This document shows positions 27,723 through 37,600 of a stretch of DNA of 64,000 bases, piece after piece. Under the pieces are notes generated by a model. It worked only from the letters and a program-made list of their open reading frames with translations. It did not search any database and was not told where the DNA came from. Positions within the stretch are counted from its first letter, which is position 1. The number at the start of each line of letters is the position of its first letter. Both the position numbers and the translations under genes were made by a program. Origin of the DNA: Metabacillus idriensis (GTDB taxonomy: Bacteria > Bacillota > Bacilli > Bacillales > Bacillaceae); contig NZ_WKKF01000001.1 in the NCBI RefSeq assembly GCF_009674765.1, positions 1,240,001 through 1,304,000 on the forward strand. The letters are read 5' to 3'.

Positions 27723-28634
27723 ATGGAACAGATACTAATGAAATTACAAGAAGCAGAAGTTGGGAAAGTTGTTCATAATGAACCGCTGGCAAAGCATACG
27801 ACGATTAAAATCGGAGGTCCTGCAGAAATTTTTGTAGAGCCGAATTCGATTGAAGATCTGAAAAAAACGATGGATATCGTGACAGAAAGCGGAGTTCCAT
27901 GGAGAGCGATCGGCAGGGGATCAAACCTGCTTGTCGGGGATTCAGGCATTAACGGTGTTGTGATTAAACTCGGAAAAGGGCTGGATCATCTTGAAGTGGA
28001 TGGAGATACCATTACCGCTGGCGGAGGCTACTCACTTATAAAATTAACGACTGTCATCAGCAAACAAGGACTTTCAGGTCTTCAGTTCGCAGGAGGCATT
28101 CCCGGATCTGTTGGCGGAGCTGTCTACATGAACGCGGGTGCTCACGGTTCTGATATGTCTAAAATTCTTGTAAAGGCGCATATTCTGTTTGAAGATGGAA
28201 CAATGGAATGGCTGACGGCGGAAGAATTAGATTTTTCATATCGTACTTCCCTGCTTCAGAAGAAGCGTCCTGGCATTTGTCTCGAAGCGGTTCTGAAGCT
28301 TGATAAAGGCAATCGGGAAGAAATTGTGGCAGAGCTTCAAAAAAATAAAGATTACCGCAGAGAAACACAGCCTTGGGATCATCCTAACTGCGGCAGCGTT
28401 TTTAGAAATCCCCTGCCGCATTATGCCGGCCAGCTGATTCAGGAATCTGGCCTAAAGGGATATCAGATCGGCGGTGCGAAAATTTCCGAACTTCACGGGA
28501 ATTTTATTGTGAATACTGGCAATGCCACAGCGAAAGATGTACTTGATTTAATTGATTTTGTTAAAAAAACAATCTATGAAAAACACGCTGTCAAAATGGA
28601 AACAGAAGTTGAAATTGTCGGTGTAAATGAGTAG
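27723..28634 (+). CDS. murB: UDP-N-acetylenolpyruvoylglucosamine reductase
   Basis: A 303-residue FAD enzyme, equal in size to B. subtilis MurB (type IIa, short). The FAD motifs '[10 protein letters not shown]', '[10 protein letters not shown]' and '[18 protein letters not shown]' are clear; the catalytic Ser is in 'NCGSVFRNP' and the last Glu near 'METEVEIVG'. It makes UDP-MurNAc. AGGAGG precedes the ATG. Confidence 0.96.
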   Translation: MEQILMKLQEAEVGKVVHNEPLAKHTTIKIGGPAEIFVEPNSIEDLKKTMDIVTESGVPWRAIGRGSNLLVGDSGINGVVIKLGKGLDHLEVDGDTITAGGGYSLIKLTTVISKQGLSGLQFAGGIPGSVGGAVYMNAGAHGSDMSKILVKAHILFEDGTMEWLTAEELDFSYRTSLLQKKRPGICLEAVLKLDKGNREEIVAELQKNKDYRRETQPWDHPNCGSVFRNPLPHYAGQLIQESGLKGYQIGGAKISELHGNFIVNTGNATAKDVLDLIDFVKKTIYEKHAVKMETEVEIVGVNE

Positions 28635-28663
28635 AGAATGCTTATCTCTTTTTCCTTTTATTG

Positions 28664-28672
28664 TGGTATACT
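28664..28672 (+). promoter_or_regulatory. Extended -10 promoter-like element before divIB
   Basis: TGG-TATACT at 28664-28672 matches an extended -10; no clear -35 is seen. It would start transcripts near 28679, just before the hairpin at 28697. Confidence 0.35.
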
Positions 28673-28696
28673 ATCTTTATTAAAGGTACAGTTGCT

Positions 28697-28730
28697 AAAC
28701 GGCATACTATATGCCGTTTGTTTCTCTTTT
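28697..28730 (+). terminator. Hairpin with U-rich tail between murB and divIB
   Basis: AAACGGCATA pairs perfectly with TATGCCGTTT around CTA, then GTTTCTCTTTT. It may be the murB terminator or, given the promoter-like element 25 bp upstream, an attenuator. Confidence 0.6.
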
Positions 28731-28782
28731 AAAGATGATTTTACGCCCCCGAAAGTGATTCGGGATGAGGGGTGATTACAAG

Positions 28783-29622
28783 TTGGAAAAAGGCAAAGTC
28801 GTTTCGCTTGAAGATCGTGTTCCAAAGCTCAAGGAGCATCGGAAACAAAAATCCAACCGCAGGTTAATTTTATTTTTATCCGTCTTTTTCATCCTCATTT
28901 TATTGGTGATCTACTTTCAATCTCCGCTTAGCAAAGTATCTTCCGTAGATGTTGCCGGTAATAAGACAGTATCAGAAGAAGAAATAATAAATATGAGTGG
29001 AATTACAGAAAAATCAGGCTTTTGGAGCATCAATGAAAAAGAAGTGAATGATGCCCTTTCTGATTTTGATCAGATTCAAAATGTGAAATTGGACAAGCAA
29101 TTGCCAAATAAGGTGACGATTGTGGTTGAAGAATATCATAAAGTGGCCTATATCGTTAAAGGAGATCAATACTCTCCCATCCTTGAAAACGGCAAAACAC
29201 TTGACCCGGTTGAAGGAACATTTCCAGACGATGCTCCGCTTCTGATTAATTGGAGCAAGGCTGAGGAGATTGAAGAAATGGCCATGGAACTCATGAGTAT
29301 TCCAGACAGTGTAAAGAATGCGATTTCTGAAATCTATCATACACCTGAAAAAACAGATCCTTGGCATATTACACTATACATGAATGACGGATTTGAAGTG
29401 CAGGCCTCGGTCCGCAGCTTTTCAAAAAAAATGATTGATTATCCAGCCATAGTCAGCCAGCTGCCTCCAAATTCCAAAGGCATTATTCATATGGAAGTCG
29501 GAACCTATTTTGAATCATACGATAAGAAAGATGAAGCTGCAGAAGAAGCGGCGGAAGAGGGCGCCGCATCAGAAGGAGAGCCGGAGGGGACAGTGCAAAA
29601 TGAAAATGAAGATGAGAGGTAG
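28783..29622 (+). CDS. divIB: Cell division protein DivIB (FtsQ homologue)
   Basis: A 279-residue bitopic protein: basic cytoplasmic N-terminus, transmembrane segment about 29-48, POTRA domain ('SSVDVAGNKTVSEEEI') from about 55, beta domain, and an acidic C-terminal tail rich in Glu/Ala. It stabilises FtsL-DivIC at the septum. The TTG at 28783 has GAGGGGTGA upstream and gives MEKGKVVSLEDR, as in relatives. The 3' end overlaps ylxW by 23 bp. Confidence 0.94.
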   Translation: MEKGKVVSLEDRVPKLKEHRKQKSNRRLILFLSVFFILILLVIYFQSPLSKVSSVDVAGNKTVSEEEIINMSGITEKSGFWSINEKEVNDALSDFDQIQNVKLDKQLPNKVTIVVEEYHKVAYIVKGDQYSPILENGKTLDPVEGTFPDDAPLLINWSKAEEIEEMAMELMSIPDSVKNAISEIYHTPEKTDPWHITLYMNDGFEVQASVRSFSKKMIDYPAIVSQLPPNSKGIIHMEVGTYFESYDKKDEAAEEAAEEGAASEGEPEGTVQNENEDER

Positions 29623-30310
29623 ATATGTTGTTCTATCTTTAATCATGCTTGTTCTCGGTTTTTTAGTTTCTTTTTCTTATCAGCTCACAAAAGAACAGCG
29701 TCCGAATAATGGAATATCTTCTGAACAGTGGAGCAAAGAGTATGAAACAAGACAGCTGCTGATCAAGCAAGAGGAAAGAAATACCGAGCTTCAAAAGGAA
29801 CTATTTAAAAGCCAGGAAAAAGTAAGAGAAATTGAAGAAAATCTGAAGAATGAAAAACAGATTTACTTTAATCTTGTTGAAGATGTTGAGAAGTACAGAA
29901 TGTATGTAGGCGAACTGGGTGTAGCAGGGGAGGGGATTGAAGTGACTCTGGAGGATTCCTCCTACATTCCAGAAGGGGAAAATGTAAATAATTACATTGT
30001 TCATGAAGGCCATATTTTTAAAGTGATCAACGAATTGCTTATTTCAGGTGCAAGCGCCGTAGCCATCAATGGACAAAGATTATCACATGATTCGTATATA
30101 TATTGTAATGGTCCTGTCGTCACCGTGGATGGAAATCAATTTCCAGCTCCCTTTGTCATATCTGCCATCGGCGAGCCTGCTGTTCTGGACCAGGCATTAA
30201 ATATCGCCGGCGGTATTGTCGAGCAGATTGCTTACGATAATATCGTAATAACCCTTGAGAAGAAAAATGAAATAAAGATGAATCCTTTATTGCAAGAAAA
30301 GAAATCTTGA
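29600..30310 (+). CDS. ylxW: DUF881 family protein YlxW
   Basis: A 236-residue protein with an N-terminal membrane anchor (about 7-27), a coiled coil (about 45-90) and the DUF881 domain ('GISAIAINGQRL'-like: here ASAVAINGQRLSHDS). Function unknown; always in the divIB-ylxW-ylxX-sbp-ftsA context. The ATG at 29600 has GGAGGGG about 10 bases upstream; the longer frame from 29510 lies inside divIB. B. subtilis YlxW has 231 residues. Confidence 0.9.
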   Translation: MKMKMRGRYVVLSLIMLVLGFLVSFSYQLTKEQRPNNGISSEQWSKEYETRQLLIKQEERNTELQKELFKSQEKVREIEENLKNEKQIYFNLVEDVEKYRMYVGELGVAGEGIEVTLEDSSYIPEGENVNNYIVHEGHIFKVINELLISGASAVAINGQRLSHDSYIYCNGPVVTVDGNQFPAPFVISAIGEPAVLDQALNIAGGIVEQIAYDNIVITLEKKNEIKMNPLLQEKKS

Positions 30311-30322
30311 TGGGTGGTTGCC

Positions 30323-31042
30323 TTGAAGAAAAATCTTAAGGGTGTCAGCTTTTCACTGCTGACCATGATATTTGGCTTAATGCTTGCCGTTCAATTTCAA
30401 TCGATCCAGGAACCGGCTGTAAGAGATACACGTGACATGTGGCAATTGAGGGAGGCGCTCAAGCAGGAACAAGAGACTCAGTCGAGCCTTTTGCTTGAGA
30501 TCCGCAAATACGAAGAGCTGATTGATACATACGAAAATGATGAAAATCAAAGTGCAGAAAAAACGCTGAAAGAGACTCTTGAGGAACTTAAAAATGAAGC
30601 GGGCTTAACGGAAGTTACGGGAGCGGGTGTAGTCATTACTATAGAACCGCTGTTTGATGCAGCAGTTTCACAGACTGAGGTTGAAAACATAGCGCCTGAT
30701 TTGCTGAAACGATTGTTGAACGAGCTGAATTCATATGGTGCCGAGCATGTCGCTATTTCAGACAGAAGAGTTGTGAATACAACTGTCATCCGTGATATTA
30801 ATGGCCAGACAAAAATGGACGGGTACAGTTTGAATTCATATCCAATTGAAATAAAAGTCATTTCAGAAGACGCAGAAAAGCTATTCAGCCGCCTGAACGG
30901 GTCCACGACAATGGACACCTTTGCAATTGACAATCTGCGGCTTTCAATATCTAAGCCAAAGAACCGGATTGTCATACCGCCGTATGACGATGCGATCCGG
31001 ATAAAAAATATGAAGCCGGTTGAGGAAGGAGAGAAATCATAA
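30323..31042 (+). CDS. ylxX: DUF881 family protein YlxX
   Basis: A 239-residue paralogue of YlxW: membrane anchor (about 8-26), coiled coil (about 40-90) and DUF881 domain with 'ELNSYGAEHVAISDRRV'. Function unknown. The TTG at 30323 is preferred over GTG at 30314 because only it has a ribosome site (GGGTGG) at usable distance. It ends overlapping the first base of the sbp start codon. Confidence 0.88.
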   Translation: MKKNLKGVSFSLLTMIFGLMLAVQFQSIQEPAVRDTRDMWQLREALKQEQETQSSLLLEIRKYEELIDTYENDENQSAEKTLKETLEELKNEAGLTEVTGAGVVITIEPLFDAAVSQTEVENIAPDLLKRLLNELNSYGAEHVAISDRRVVNTTVIRDINGQTKMDGYSLNSYPIEIKVISEDAEKLFSRLNGSTTMDTFAIDNLRLSISKPKNRIVIPPYDDAIRIKNMKPVEEGEKS

Positions 31043-31404
31043 TGTGGCTTCCCATTTTAGGATTAATACTAGGAATAACATTGGGACTGCTGACTGATTT
31101 CCGAATTCCCGGTGAATATTCGAATTATCTGTCCATTGCTATTCTCGCAGCCCTCGATACTCTGCTTGGAGGAATTCGTGCTCATCTGCAAAACATGTAC
31201 GATGAGATGGTTTTTGTATCCGGATTTTTCTTTAACATCATATTGGCTGCAAGTTTAGCTTTTCTAGGTGTTCATCTTGGTGTAGACTTGTATTTGGTAG
31301 CAATATTTGCTTTTGGAGTCAGACTGTTTCAAAATATTGCTGTGATTAGACGAATATTAATTTCCAATTGGACTCAATCGCGCCAAAAACTAAAAAAAAG
31401 TTGA
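31042..31404 (+). CDS. sbp: Small basic membrane protein Sbp (DUF1290)
   Basis: A 120-residue protein with three or four transmembrane segments and a basic C-terminus (RQKLKKS). The 'ILAALDTLLGGIRAHLQ' segment is the DUF1290 signature. Function unknown; the family is located just before ftsA in bacilli. TAATG overlap with ylxX indicates coupling. Confidence 0.92.
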   Translation: MWLPILGLILGITLGLLTDFRIPGEYSNYLSIAILAALDTLLGGIRAHLQNMYDEMVFVSGFFFNIILAASLAFLGVHLGVDLYLVAIFAFGVRLFQNIAVIRRILISNWTQSRQKLKKS

Positions 31405-31429
31405 TTTTTTAAGAGGGAAAATCAAGGAT

Positions 31430-31459
31430 TTGACGAATACTCACTTTAGTATGTATTTA
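31430..31459 (+). promoter_or_regulatory. Possible sigma-A promoter of ftsA-ftsZ
   Basis: TTGACG at 31430-31435, 18-bp spacer, TATTTA at 31454-31459 (5/6 and 4/6 matches). The ftsA leader would be about 155 nt. Confidence 0.35.
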
Positions 31460-31494
31460 TTAAAAAGAGTCCGTATTACGGGCCGGAAAATAAA

Positions 31495-31521
31495 TGTGAC
31501 AATGAGAAGTCAATTATCACA
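31495..31521. promoter_or_regulatory. Inverted repeat TGTGA-N17-TCACA upstream of ftsA
   Basis: TGTGA at 31495 and TCACA at 31517 form an interrupted palindrome between the possible promoter and ftsA. The binding protein is unknown, and a chance match is possible. Confidence 0.25.
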
Positions 31522-31621
31522 ATATTTTTCACCATTGTTACAAATATGTAAAACTAGATTCATTGTATTGTTGTTCCTCTAATAATAGAATGGAAATGAT
31601 AAGTTAAGGAGGTGCCATAGA

Positions 31622-32917
31622 ATGAACAACAATGAAATCTTTGTAAGTCTAGACATCGGTACATCCAGTGTTAAGGTTATCATCGGTGAAATGGCAGATG
31701 ATAATTTAAACATTATAGGTGTAGGCAATGTGAAATCTGAAGGATTAAGAAAAGGGTCTATCGTTGATATTGACGAGACCGTTCATTCTATTAAAAAAGC
31801 GGTGGAGCAGGCAGAAAGAATGGTTGGCATTCCGCTTAAAAGAGTCGTAGTAGGGGTGACTGGCAATCACGTTCAGTTGCAGGATTGTCACGGTGTTGTT
31901 GCAGTTTCAAGTGACAATCGTGAAATAGCTAATGAGGACATAAGAAGAGTGATTGAAGCAGCTCAAGTTATGTCAATACCTCCAGAACGAGAAATAATAG
32001 ATGTAATTCCTCAGCAGTTCATAGTCGATGGTTTGGATGAAATCAGCGATCCGCGCGGAATGATCGGTGTCCGTCTTGAAATGGAAGGTACGATCATCAC
32101 TGGATCTAGAACGATTTTACATAATCTGCTTCGCTGTGTAGAAAAAGCAGGACTTGAAATAACGGATATTTGTCTGCAGCCGCTTGCTTCAGGAGCCGTT
32201 GCACTGTCGAAAGATGAGAAAAACCTCGGTGTAGCATTGGTTGATATTGGCGGAGGCTCAACGACGATCGCAGTTTTTGATCAAGGTCATCTGCAAACGA
32301 CCAGCGTTCTTCCAATTGGCGGAGAGAATATTACGAAGGATCTTTCAATCGGACTTCGCACAACAACGGATGAGGCTGAACGCATTAAAGTGAAACATGG
32401 ACATGCTTTCTATGATTATGCTTCTGAAGAAGAAGTGTTTGAAGCTGCTATTATTGGCACAGACCAAAAACAGCAATTCAATCAGCTTGAAATATCTGAT
32501 ATTATAGAAGCTAGACTTGAAGAAATGTTTGAATTAGTATTACACGAGATTAAGAGACTTGGAGTAAGAGACCTGCCCGGCGGATTTGTTCTGACTGGAG
32601 GAACGGTCAGCATGCCGGGAGTTCTTGAGATCTCACAGGCTGTTCTGCAAAACAATGTCCGCATTGCAAGCCCGGATTATATTGGTGTAAGGGAACCTCA
32701 ATATATGACCGGTGTAGGTTTAATCCAATTTGCTTATAAAAATGCGAAGATTCAAGGCAGAAGCATCAGTTCGAATGTTGTTCCTGATAAGCTTGAGAAA
32801 GCGTCTCAAAGAGAACCTCAGCATCAGCAGCATCAGCAGCAGCGTTCAAAACCAAAAGAAAAAGAAGAAAAAAAAGAAAGCAAAGTAAAAAAATTCTTTG
32901 GTTACTTCTTTGAATAA
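31622..32917 (+). CDS. ftsA: Cell division protein FtsA
   Basis: A 431-residue actin-like ATPase. Phosphate loop '[15 protein letters not shown]' at the N-terminus, the SHS2/1C domain about 85-165, '[13 protein letters not shown]' (phosphate 2) and '[10 protein letters not shown]' (adenosine motif). A Gln/His-rich linker (about 395-412) leads to a C-terminal amphipathic helix '[12 protein letters not shown]' that binds the membrane. It tethers FtsZ. AAGGAGGTG lies 6-8 bases before the ATG. Confidence 0.97.
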   Translation: MNNNEIFVSLDIGTSSVKVIIGEMADDNLNIIGVGNVKSEGLRKGSIVDIDETVHSIKKAVEQAERMVGIPLKRVVVGVTGNHVQLQDCHGVVAVSSDNREIANEDIRRVIEAAQVMSIPPEREIIDVIPQQFIVDGLDEISDPRGMIGVRLEMEGTIITGSRTILHNLLRCVEKAGLEITDICLQPLASGAVALSKDEKNLGVALVDIGGGSTTIAVFDQGHLQTTSVLPIGGENITKDLSIGLRTTTDEAERIKVKHGHAFYDYASEEEVFEAAIIGTDQKQQFNQLEISDIIEARLEEMFELVLHEIKRLGVRDLPGGFVLTGGTVSMPGVLEISQAVLQNNVRIASPDYIGVREPQYMTGVGLIQFAYKNAKIQGRSISSNVVPDKLEKASQREPQHQQHQQQRSKPKEKEEKKESKVKKFFGYFFE

Positions 32918-32961
32918 CCTGCATCAAGAGGAAGTCATTCGATGGATTAGGAGGATTTTGT

Positions 32962-34122
32962 ATGTTGGAGTTTGAAAGCAATATTGATGGCATGGCAACA
33001 ATTAAAGTAATAGGTGTTGGCGGCGGAGGAAACAACGCTGTTAACCGTATGATAGAACACGGTGTTCAAGGGGTAGACTTTATCGCTGTGAACACTGATG
33101 CACAGGCGCTGAACCTGTCTAAAGCAGAAACAAGAATGCAAATTGGTTCAAAGCTTACAAGAGGTCTTGGCGCGGGTGCTAACCCTGAAGTAGGGAAAAA
33201 AGCAGCTGAAGAAAGCAAAGAACAGATTGAAGAAGCTTTAAGAGGCGCTGATATGGTCTTCGTTACAGCGGGAATGGGCGGAGGAACCGGAACTGGAGCA
33301 GCCCCGGTTATTGCGCAGATCGCTAAAGACTTAGGTGCTTTAACAGTAGGTGTTGTCACTCGTCCATTTACATTTGAAGGACGCAAGCGTGCAATGCAGG
33401 CTGCGGGCGGAATTTCTTCTATGAAGGAATCAGTTGATACATTAATCGTCATTCCAAATGACCGTCTTCTTGAAATCGTAGATAAAAATACTCCTATGCT
33501 TGAAGCTTTCCGTGAAGCGGACAACGTTTTACGCCAAGGTGTACAAGGTATTTCTGACTTGATCGCTGTACCTGGATTAATTAACCTTGACTTTGCTGAT
33601 GTTAAAACAATCATGTCCAATAAAGGTTCTTCATTAATGGGTATCGGTGTTGCAACTGGAGAAAGCAGAGCTGCAGAAGCTGCTAAGAAGGCAATCTCAA
33701 GTCCTCTCCTTGAAACATCAATTGATGGTGCTCAAGGTGTCCTGATGAATATTACAGGCGGTTCAAACTTAAGCTTGTACGAAGTTCAGGAAGCTGCTGA
33801 TATTGTAGCGACTGCATCTGATCAAGATGTAAACATGATTTTCGGATCTGTTATTAATGAAAACTTAAAGGATGAAATTGTCGTTACGGTTATTGCAACT
33901 GGTTTCAATGAAGTTGAAATCAATCACAGCAAACCGGCATCAAGACCTTTCGGGAATAATACATCGGCAAAACCTATGCCAAAGCCTCGCGACGTAAGAG
34001 AAATGAAGCGTGAGCGGGAGCGCGAAGAGCCTGCACAAGAAATGACAAACCGTTCTATGCAGCAAGGTGAAGATACACTTGATATCCCAACATTCTTAAG
34101 AAACCGCAATAAACGCCGATAA
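32962..34122 (+). CDS. ftsZ: Cell division protein FtsZ
   Basis: A 386-residue tubulin-like GTPase. The N-terminal '[15 protein letters not shown]', tubulin signature [11 protein letters not shown] and T7 loop region '[11 protein letters not shown]' are present. A variable Pro/Arg/Glu-rich linker (about 320-370) ends in the conserved C-terminal peptide DIPTFLRNR, which binds FtsA, SepF and others. TTAGGAGGA precedes the ATG. Co-transcribed with ftsA, followed by a terminator. Confidence 0.98.
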   Translation: MLEFESNIDGMATIKVIGVGGGGNNAVNRMIEHGVQGVDFIAVNTDAQALNLSKAETRMQIGSKLTRGLGAGANPEVGKKAAEESKEQIEEALRGADMVFVTAGMGGGTGTGAAPVIAQIAKDLGALTVGVVTRPFTFEGRKRAMQAAGGISSMKESVDTLIVIPNDRLLEIVDKNTPMLEAFREADNVLRQGVQGISDLIAVPGLINLDFADVKTIMSNKGSSLMGIGVATGESRAAEAAKKAISSPLLETSIDGAQGVLMNITGGSNLSLYEVQEAADIVATASDQDVNMIFGSVINENLKDEIVVTVIATGFNEVEINHSKPASRPFGNNTSAKPMPKPRDVREMKREREREEPAQEMTNRSMQQGEDTLDIPTFLRNRNKRR

Positions 34123-34127
34123 AACTT

Positions 34128-34162
34128 AAAGACATGGCCCAAGTGCCATGTCTTTTTTATTT
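34128..34162 (+). terminator. Terminator after ftsZ
   Basis: AAAGACATGGC pairs with GCCATGTCTTT around a 6-base loop, then a T-rich tail. Confidence 0.9.
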
Positions 34163-34636
34163 TTCTCCAAATTTTTTAAATATACCATTTGCCCCAATCC
34201 TCTTTGCAGCTTCCTCTAAAAGTCCTCATATAACCATCACTTTTTTTAAAAACCAACCCTTTTTCTATTACTAAAGCCACAGCTTGTTCAATTCAACACT
34301 AGCCAATAAAAGTTAAATAAGGTAATAAATGTTTATTTTTTGTTTTTTCTTTTGATATAGATAGTTTGACCTCCATGTCCATCTTCTATAAATCCAGTAA
34401 TAGCCTGCTTTATCCAGGACCGCGATTTTTAGTTGACATGCTTTAGCCTCAGATTGATTTCCATAAATATCCTACTAAACACTTGTTTTATTAACAGGAA
34501 GAATTTGGTTACATAAAATGACAAAATTTTCTAAAAATTTTCTATACATTTAAGTTAACAGCCCAGAACTGACAGACATTTATATAGAAAGGGGGAACGT
34601 TTACGGCGACCTACAAATTAAGGGGGAATTTAAGGA
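34163..34636. other. 474-bp AT-rich intergenic region before bpr
   Basis: No convincing gene is seen. Two similar GGGGGAA stretches lie 32 bp apart (34591 and 34622); the second is the ribosome site of bpr. A short minus-strand frame (34333-34464) is broken by one stop codon. TTAACA near 34553 and TTATAT near 34578 could form a weak promoter, but the spacing is poor. In B. subtilis bpr expression depends on growth phase regulators, whose sites I cannot identify here. Confidence 0.5.
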
Positions 34637-37600
34637 ATGCGGAAGAAACATGCGAAATGGGTCAGTATTTTGTCAATTTGTATCCTGCTGCTTACTTTGC
34701 TTGCTCCGAGTGTTTCAATGGCAAGCACAAGCGTCAGTACATCAGTAAAGGACCAAAAAAACATAGCTCCTGAAAAAGTTTCAAAGAAGCTAGCTGAGTC
34801 TTTTAAGAAGGAAGAGAAGGTAACGTTTCTCATTAAGCTGAAAGAACAGGTTGATACGGCAAAAGTCGCAAAGAATGCTGCAAAAGCCGCATCAAAAGAA
34901 TCAAAGACTCAAGCTAAGTATGAGAAGCGTTCGGCTGTTGTATCCTCTCTTCGCGCAAAAGCCATTGAAACGCAGCAGAACCTGAAAACGTACTTAACGA
35001 AACAAGAAAAGGCAGGCAATGCCAAAGACATCCGATCATACTACATTGTAAATGGAATGGCCGTTACGGCTACAAAGGAAGTCATGGAAAAGGTTGCTGC
35101 ATTTCCTGAGGTGGACAAGGTCCTTCCAAACGAAGTCCGGCAGCTGGCATCTGGAACTGCAGAGAAAGAAAAAACATCCGGGAAACAGGCTGATGCAAAA
35201 GCATCTCCTGCTGCAACCGAGTGGAACATTAATCAGATCGGTGCGCAAGCAGCATGGGAGTTGGGCATAGACGGAAGCGGAACGGTGGTTGCTTCCATTG
35301 ATACCGGAGTGCAGTGGGACCATCCGGCATTAAAAGAAAAGTACCGCGGCTTTAATCCAGCTTCACCAAGTTCGCCCAATCATGAATTTAGCTGGTTTGA
35401 TGCAACGGCAAACCAGGCAGTGCCATATGATGATCAAGGGCACGGAACACATGTAACTGGAACCATGGTTGGGGCAGAACCGAATGGAAATAATCAAATC
35501 GGGGTTGCTCCGGGAGCGAAATGGATTGCTGTCAAAGCTTTTACTGCAAATGGCGGAACAGATGCTGATTTGCTTGAAGCAGGTGAATGGATTTTAGCTC
35601 CAAAAGATGCCGAAGGTAACCCTCATCCAGAAATGGCTCCAGATGTAGTCAACAACTCATGGGGCGGCGGAGCTGGGCTTGATGAATGGTACAGACCGAT
35701 GGTTAATGCATGGCGGGCCGCAGACATCTTTCCAGAGTTCTCTGCCGGCAACACGACATTATTTAACCCGGGTGGTCCAGGTTCTATTGCCAATCCGGCA
35801 AACTATCCAGAATCGTTTGCTACAGGTGCAACGGACATAAATAACCAATTAGGAAGTTTCTCTCTGCAAGGGCCTTCACCGTATGATGAAACAAAGCCTG
35901 ATATTGCTGCACCGGGAGTAAACATTCGGTCATCTGTTCCTGGCGGTGTTTATGAAGGCGGCTGGAATGGAACATCAATGGCAGGTCCTCACGTTTCGGC
36001 TGTCGTTGCCTTGCTGAGGCAGGTTGACTCATCGATTACGGTTGATGAAATCGAAAACGTGCTGACTACAACAGCGACACCTTTGACTGATTCAACGTTT
36101 ACTAGCTCGCCTAATAATGGCTATGGCCATGGCCTGGTAAATGCATATGATGCTGTCTCTTCTCTGATGACAGGTCTTGGAAAAGTGAAAGGACAAGTTG
36201 CGAAAGAAGGGGAAGATACCGAGGCTCCGGTTATGGAGCACACGGCACCTGCTGAAACATTTGAAGGAATGAACCTATCTCTTAGAGTGTCTGTCAGCGA
36301 TAATATAAGCGTTACGAATGTTTCTCTTCACTATCAAAGCAACGGCGGAGAATGGCAGACAGCTGAAGCTTCCAGAATTTCAGGAGATTTCCTTGATGGA
36401 AATTACGAAGCGGTGATCCCGGGTGAAGCAATCGCCGAAGGCACACTTGTCTATAAGTGGAAAGCAGTTGATTTTGGGGCAAATGAAGTTGTTTCCGAAG
36501 AGTATGAAGTCTCAGTTCAGCCTGGCATTACGACTGGCTATGAGCAGGATTTTGAATCTGGCGCAGCCGGCTGGACTTCTTACGGAGTGAAAAACAGCTG
36601 GGAGCATGGAGCGCCTGTAAACGGTCCTGGCAATGCAGCTTCAGGTGAAAAAGTCTTTGCTACGAATCTTGATGGCGATTATGAAAATGGAGCAAATATG
36701 AATTTGCTTATGCCTCCTATTGATTTGCCTGCAGAAGGATCAGCCTTCCTTCAATTTAAGCAGTGGCATGAACTTGAAGCGCGATATGACTATGGCCATG
36801 TTTTCGTTTCAACCGATCAGGAAACATGGACACAGGCCCTTAGGGTTAATGGAAATACAACCAGCTGGATAGACGGCCAGGTTGATCTCAGCCAGTATGC
36901 GGGCCAGCGGATTTATGTTGCCTTCAATGTAACCGCTGACGGAAGCGTTGTAAAAGACGGCTGGTACATCGATGATGTTAAATTGTCTGATACGGCCATT
37001 GAAATTCAAAACAAAGCAAGTCTGGGCTTAGAAAGCAAATCTGCAAGTGCGGATAAAGCAGCCAAGGAGAAAAAGGAAAAGGTTTATCCAAATAAAATTC
37101 AGCCTGCACCATTCAGCGGGGCTGTGGAAGGATCCCAGGAAACTGCGTTGCCTGCTGCCCTTCCGATGAGAGCAGAAGTAAGCATTGTTGAAACTGGAAG
37201 GTCCACATACTCAAGTCTGCAGGATGGCAGCTATGAAATTGTTCATGGCGCTGGATCATTTACTCTACAGGCAGAAGCATACGGTTACGCAACAGAAACT
37301 CAGCCAGTCATGATTGAAAACGACGGCATAACAGAAGCGAACTTTGTTCTTGAAGAACTTCCTCAAGGAACAGTCAGCGGTGTAGTTACAAACGAAGCAA
37401 CTGGGGAGCCTGTGCCAAACGCAACGCTTCTGCTGGTTGAAGATGCAGCAATTACACCTGTTCAGACAAATGAACAAGGGGAATATTCGATTGAAGCATA
37501 TGAAGGAGACTATACGTTAAAAGCGATGGCACCTTCCTATTATGCTAAGGATACAAGCATCGTGATTGATGCAGAACAGCCAACTGTTCAAAATATTACG

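Noticed and set aside
33066-33620. 184-codon minus-strand frame inside ftsZ
   Set aside because: Antisense shadow of a highly conserved coding region with biased codons; Ser/Pro/Ile-rich as expected for such a reverse frame.
34163-34636. Tandem duplication before bpr suggested by two GGGGGAA blocks
   Set aside because: Similarity between the two blocks extends over only about 10 bp, too short to support a duplication.
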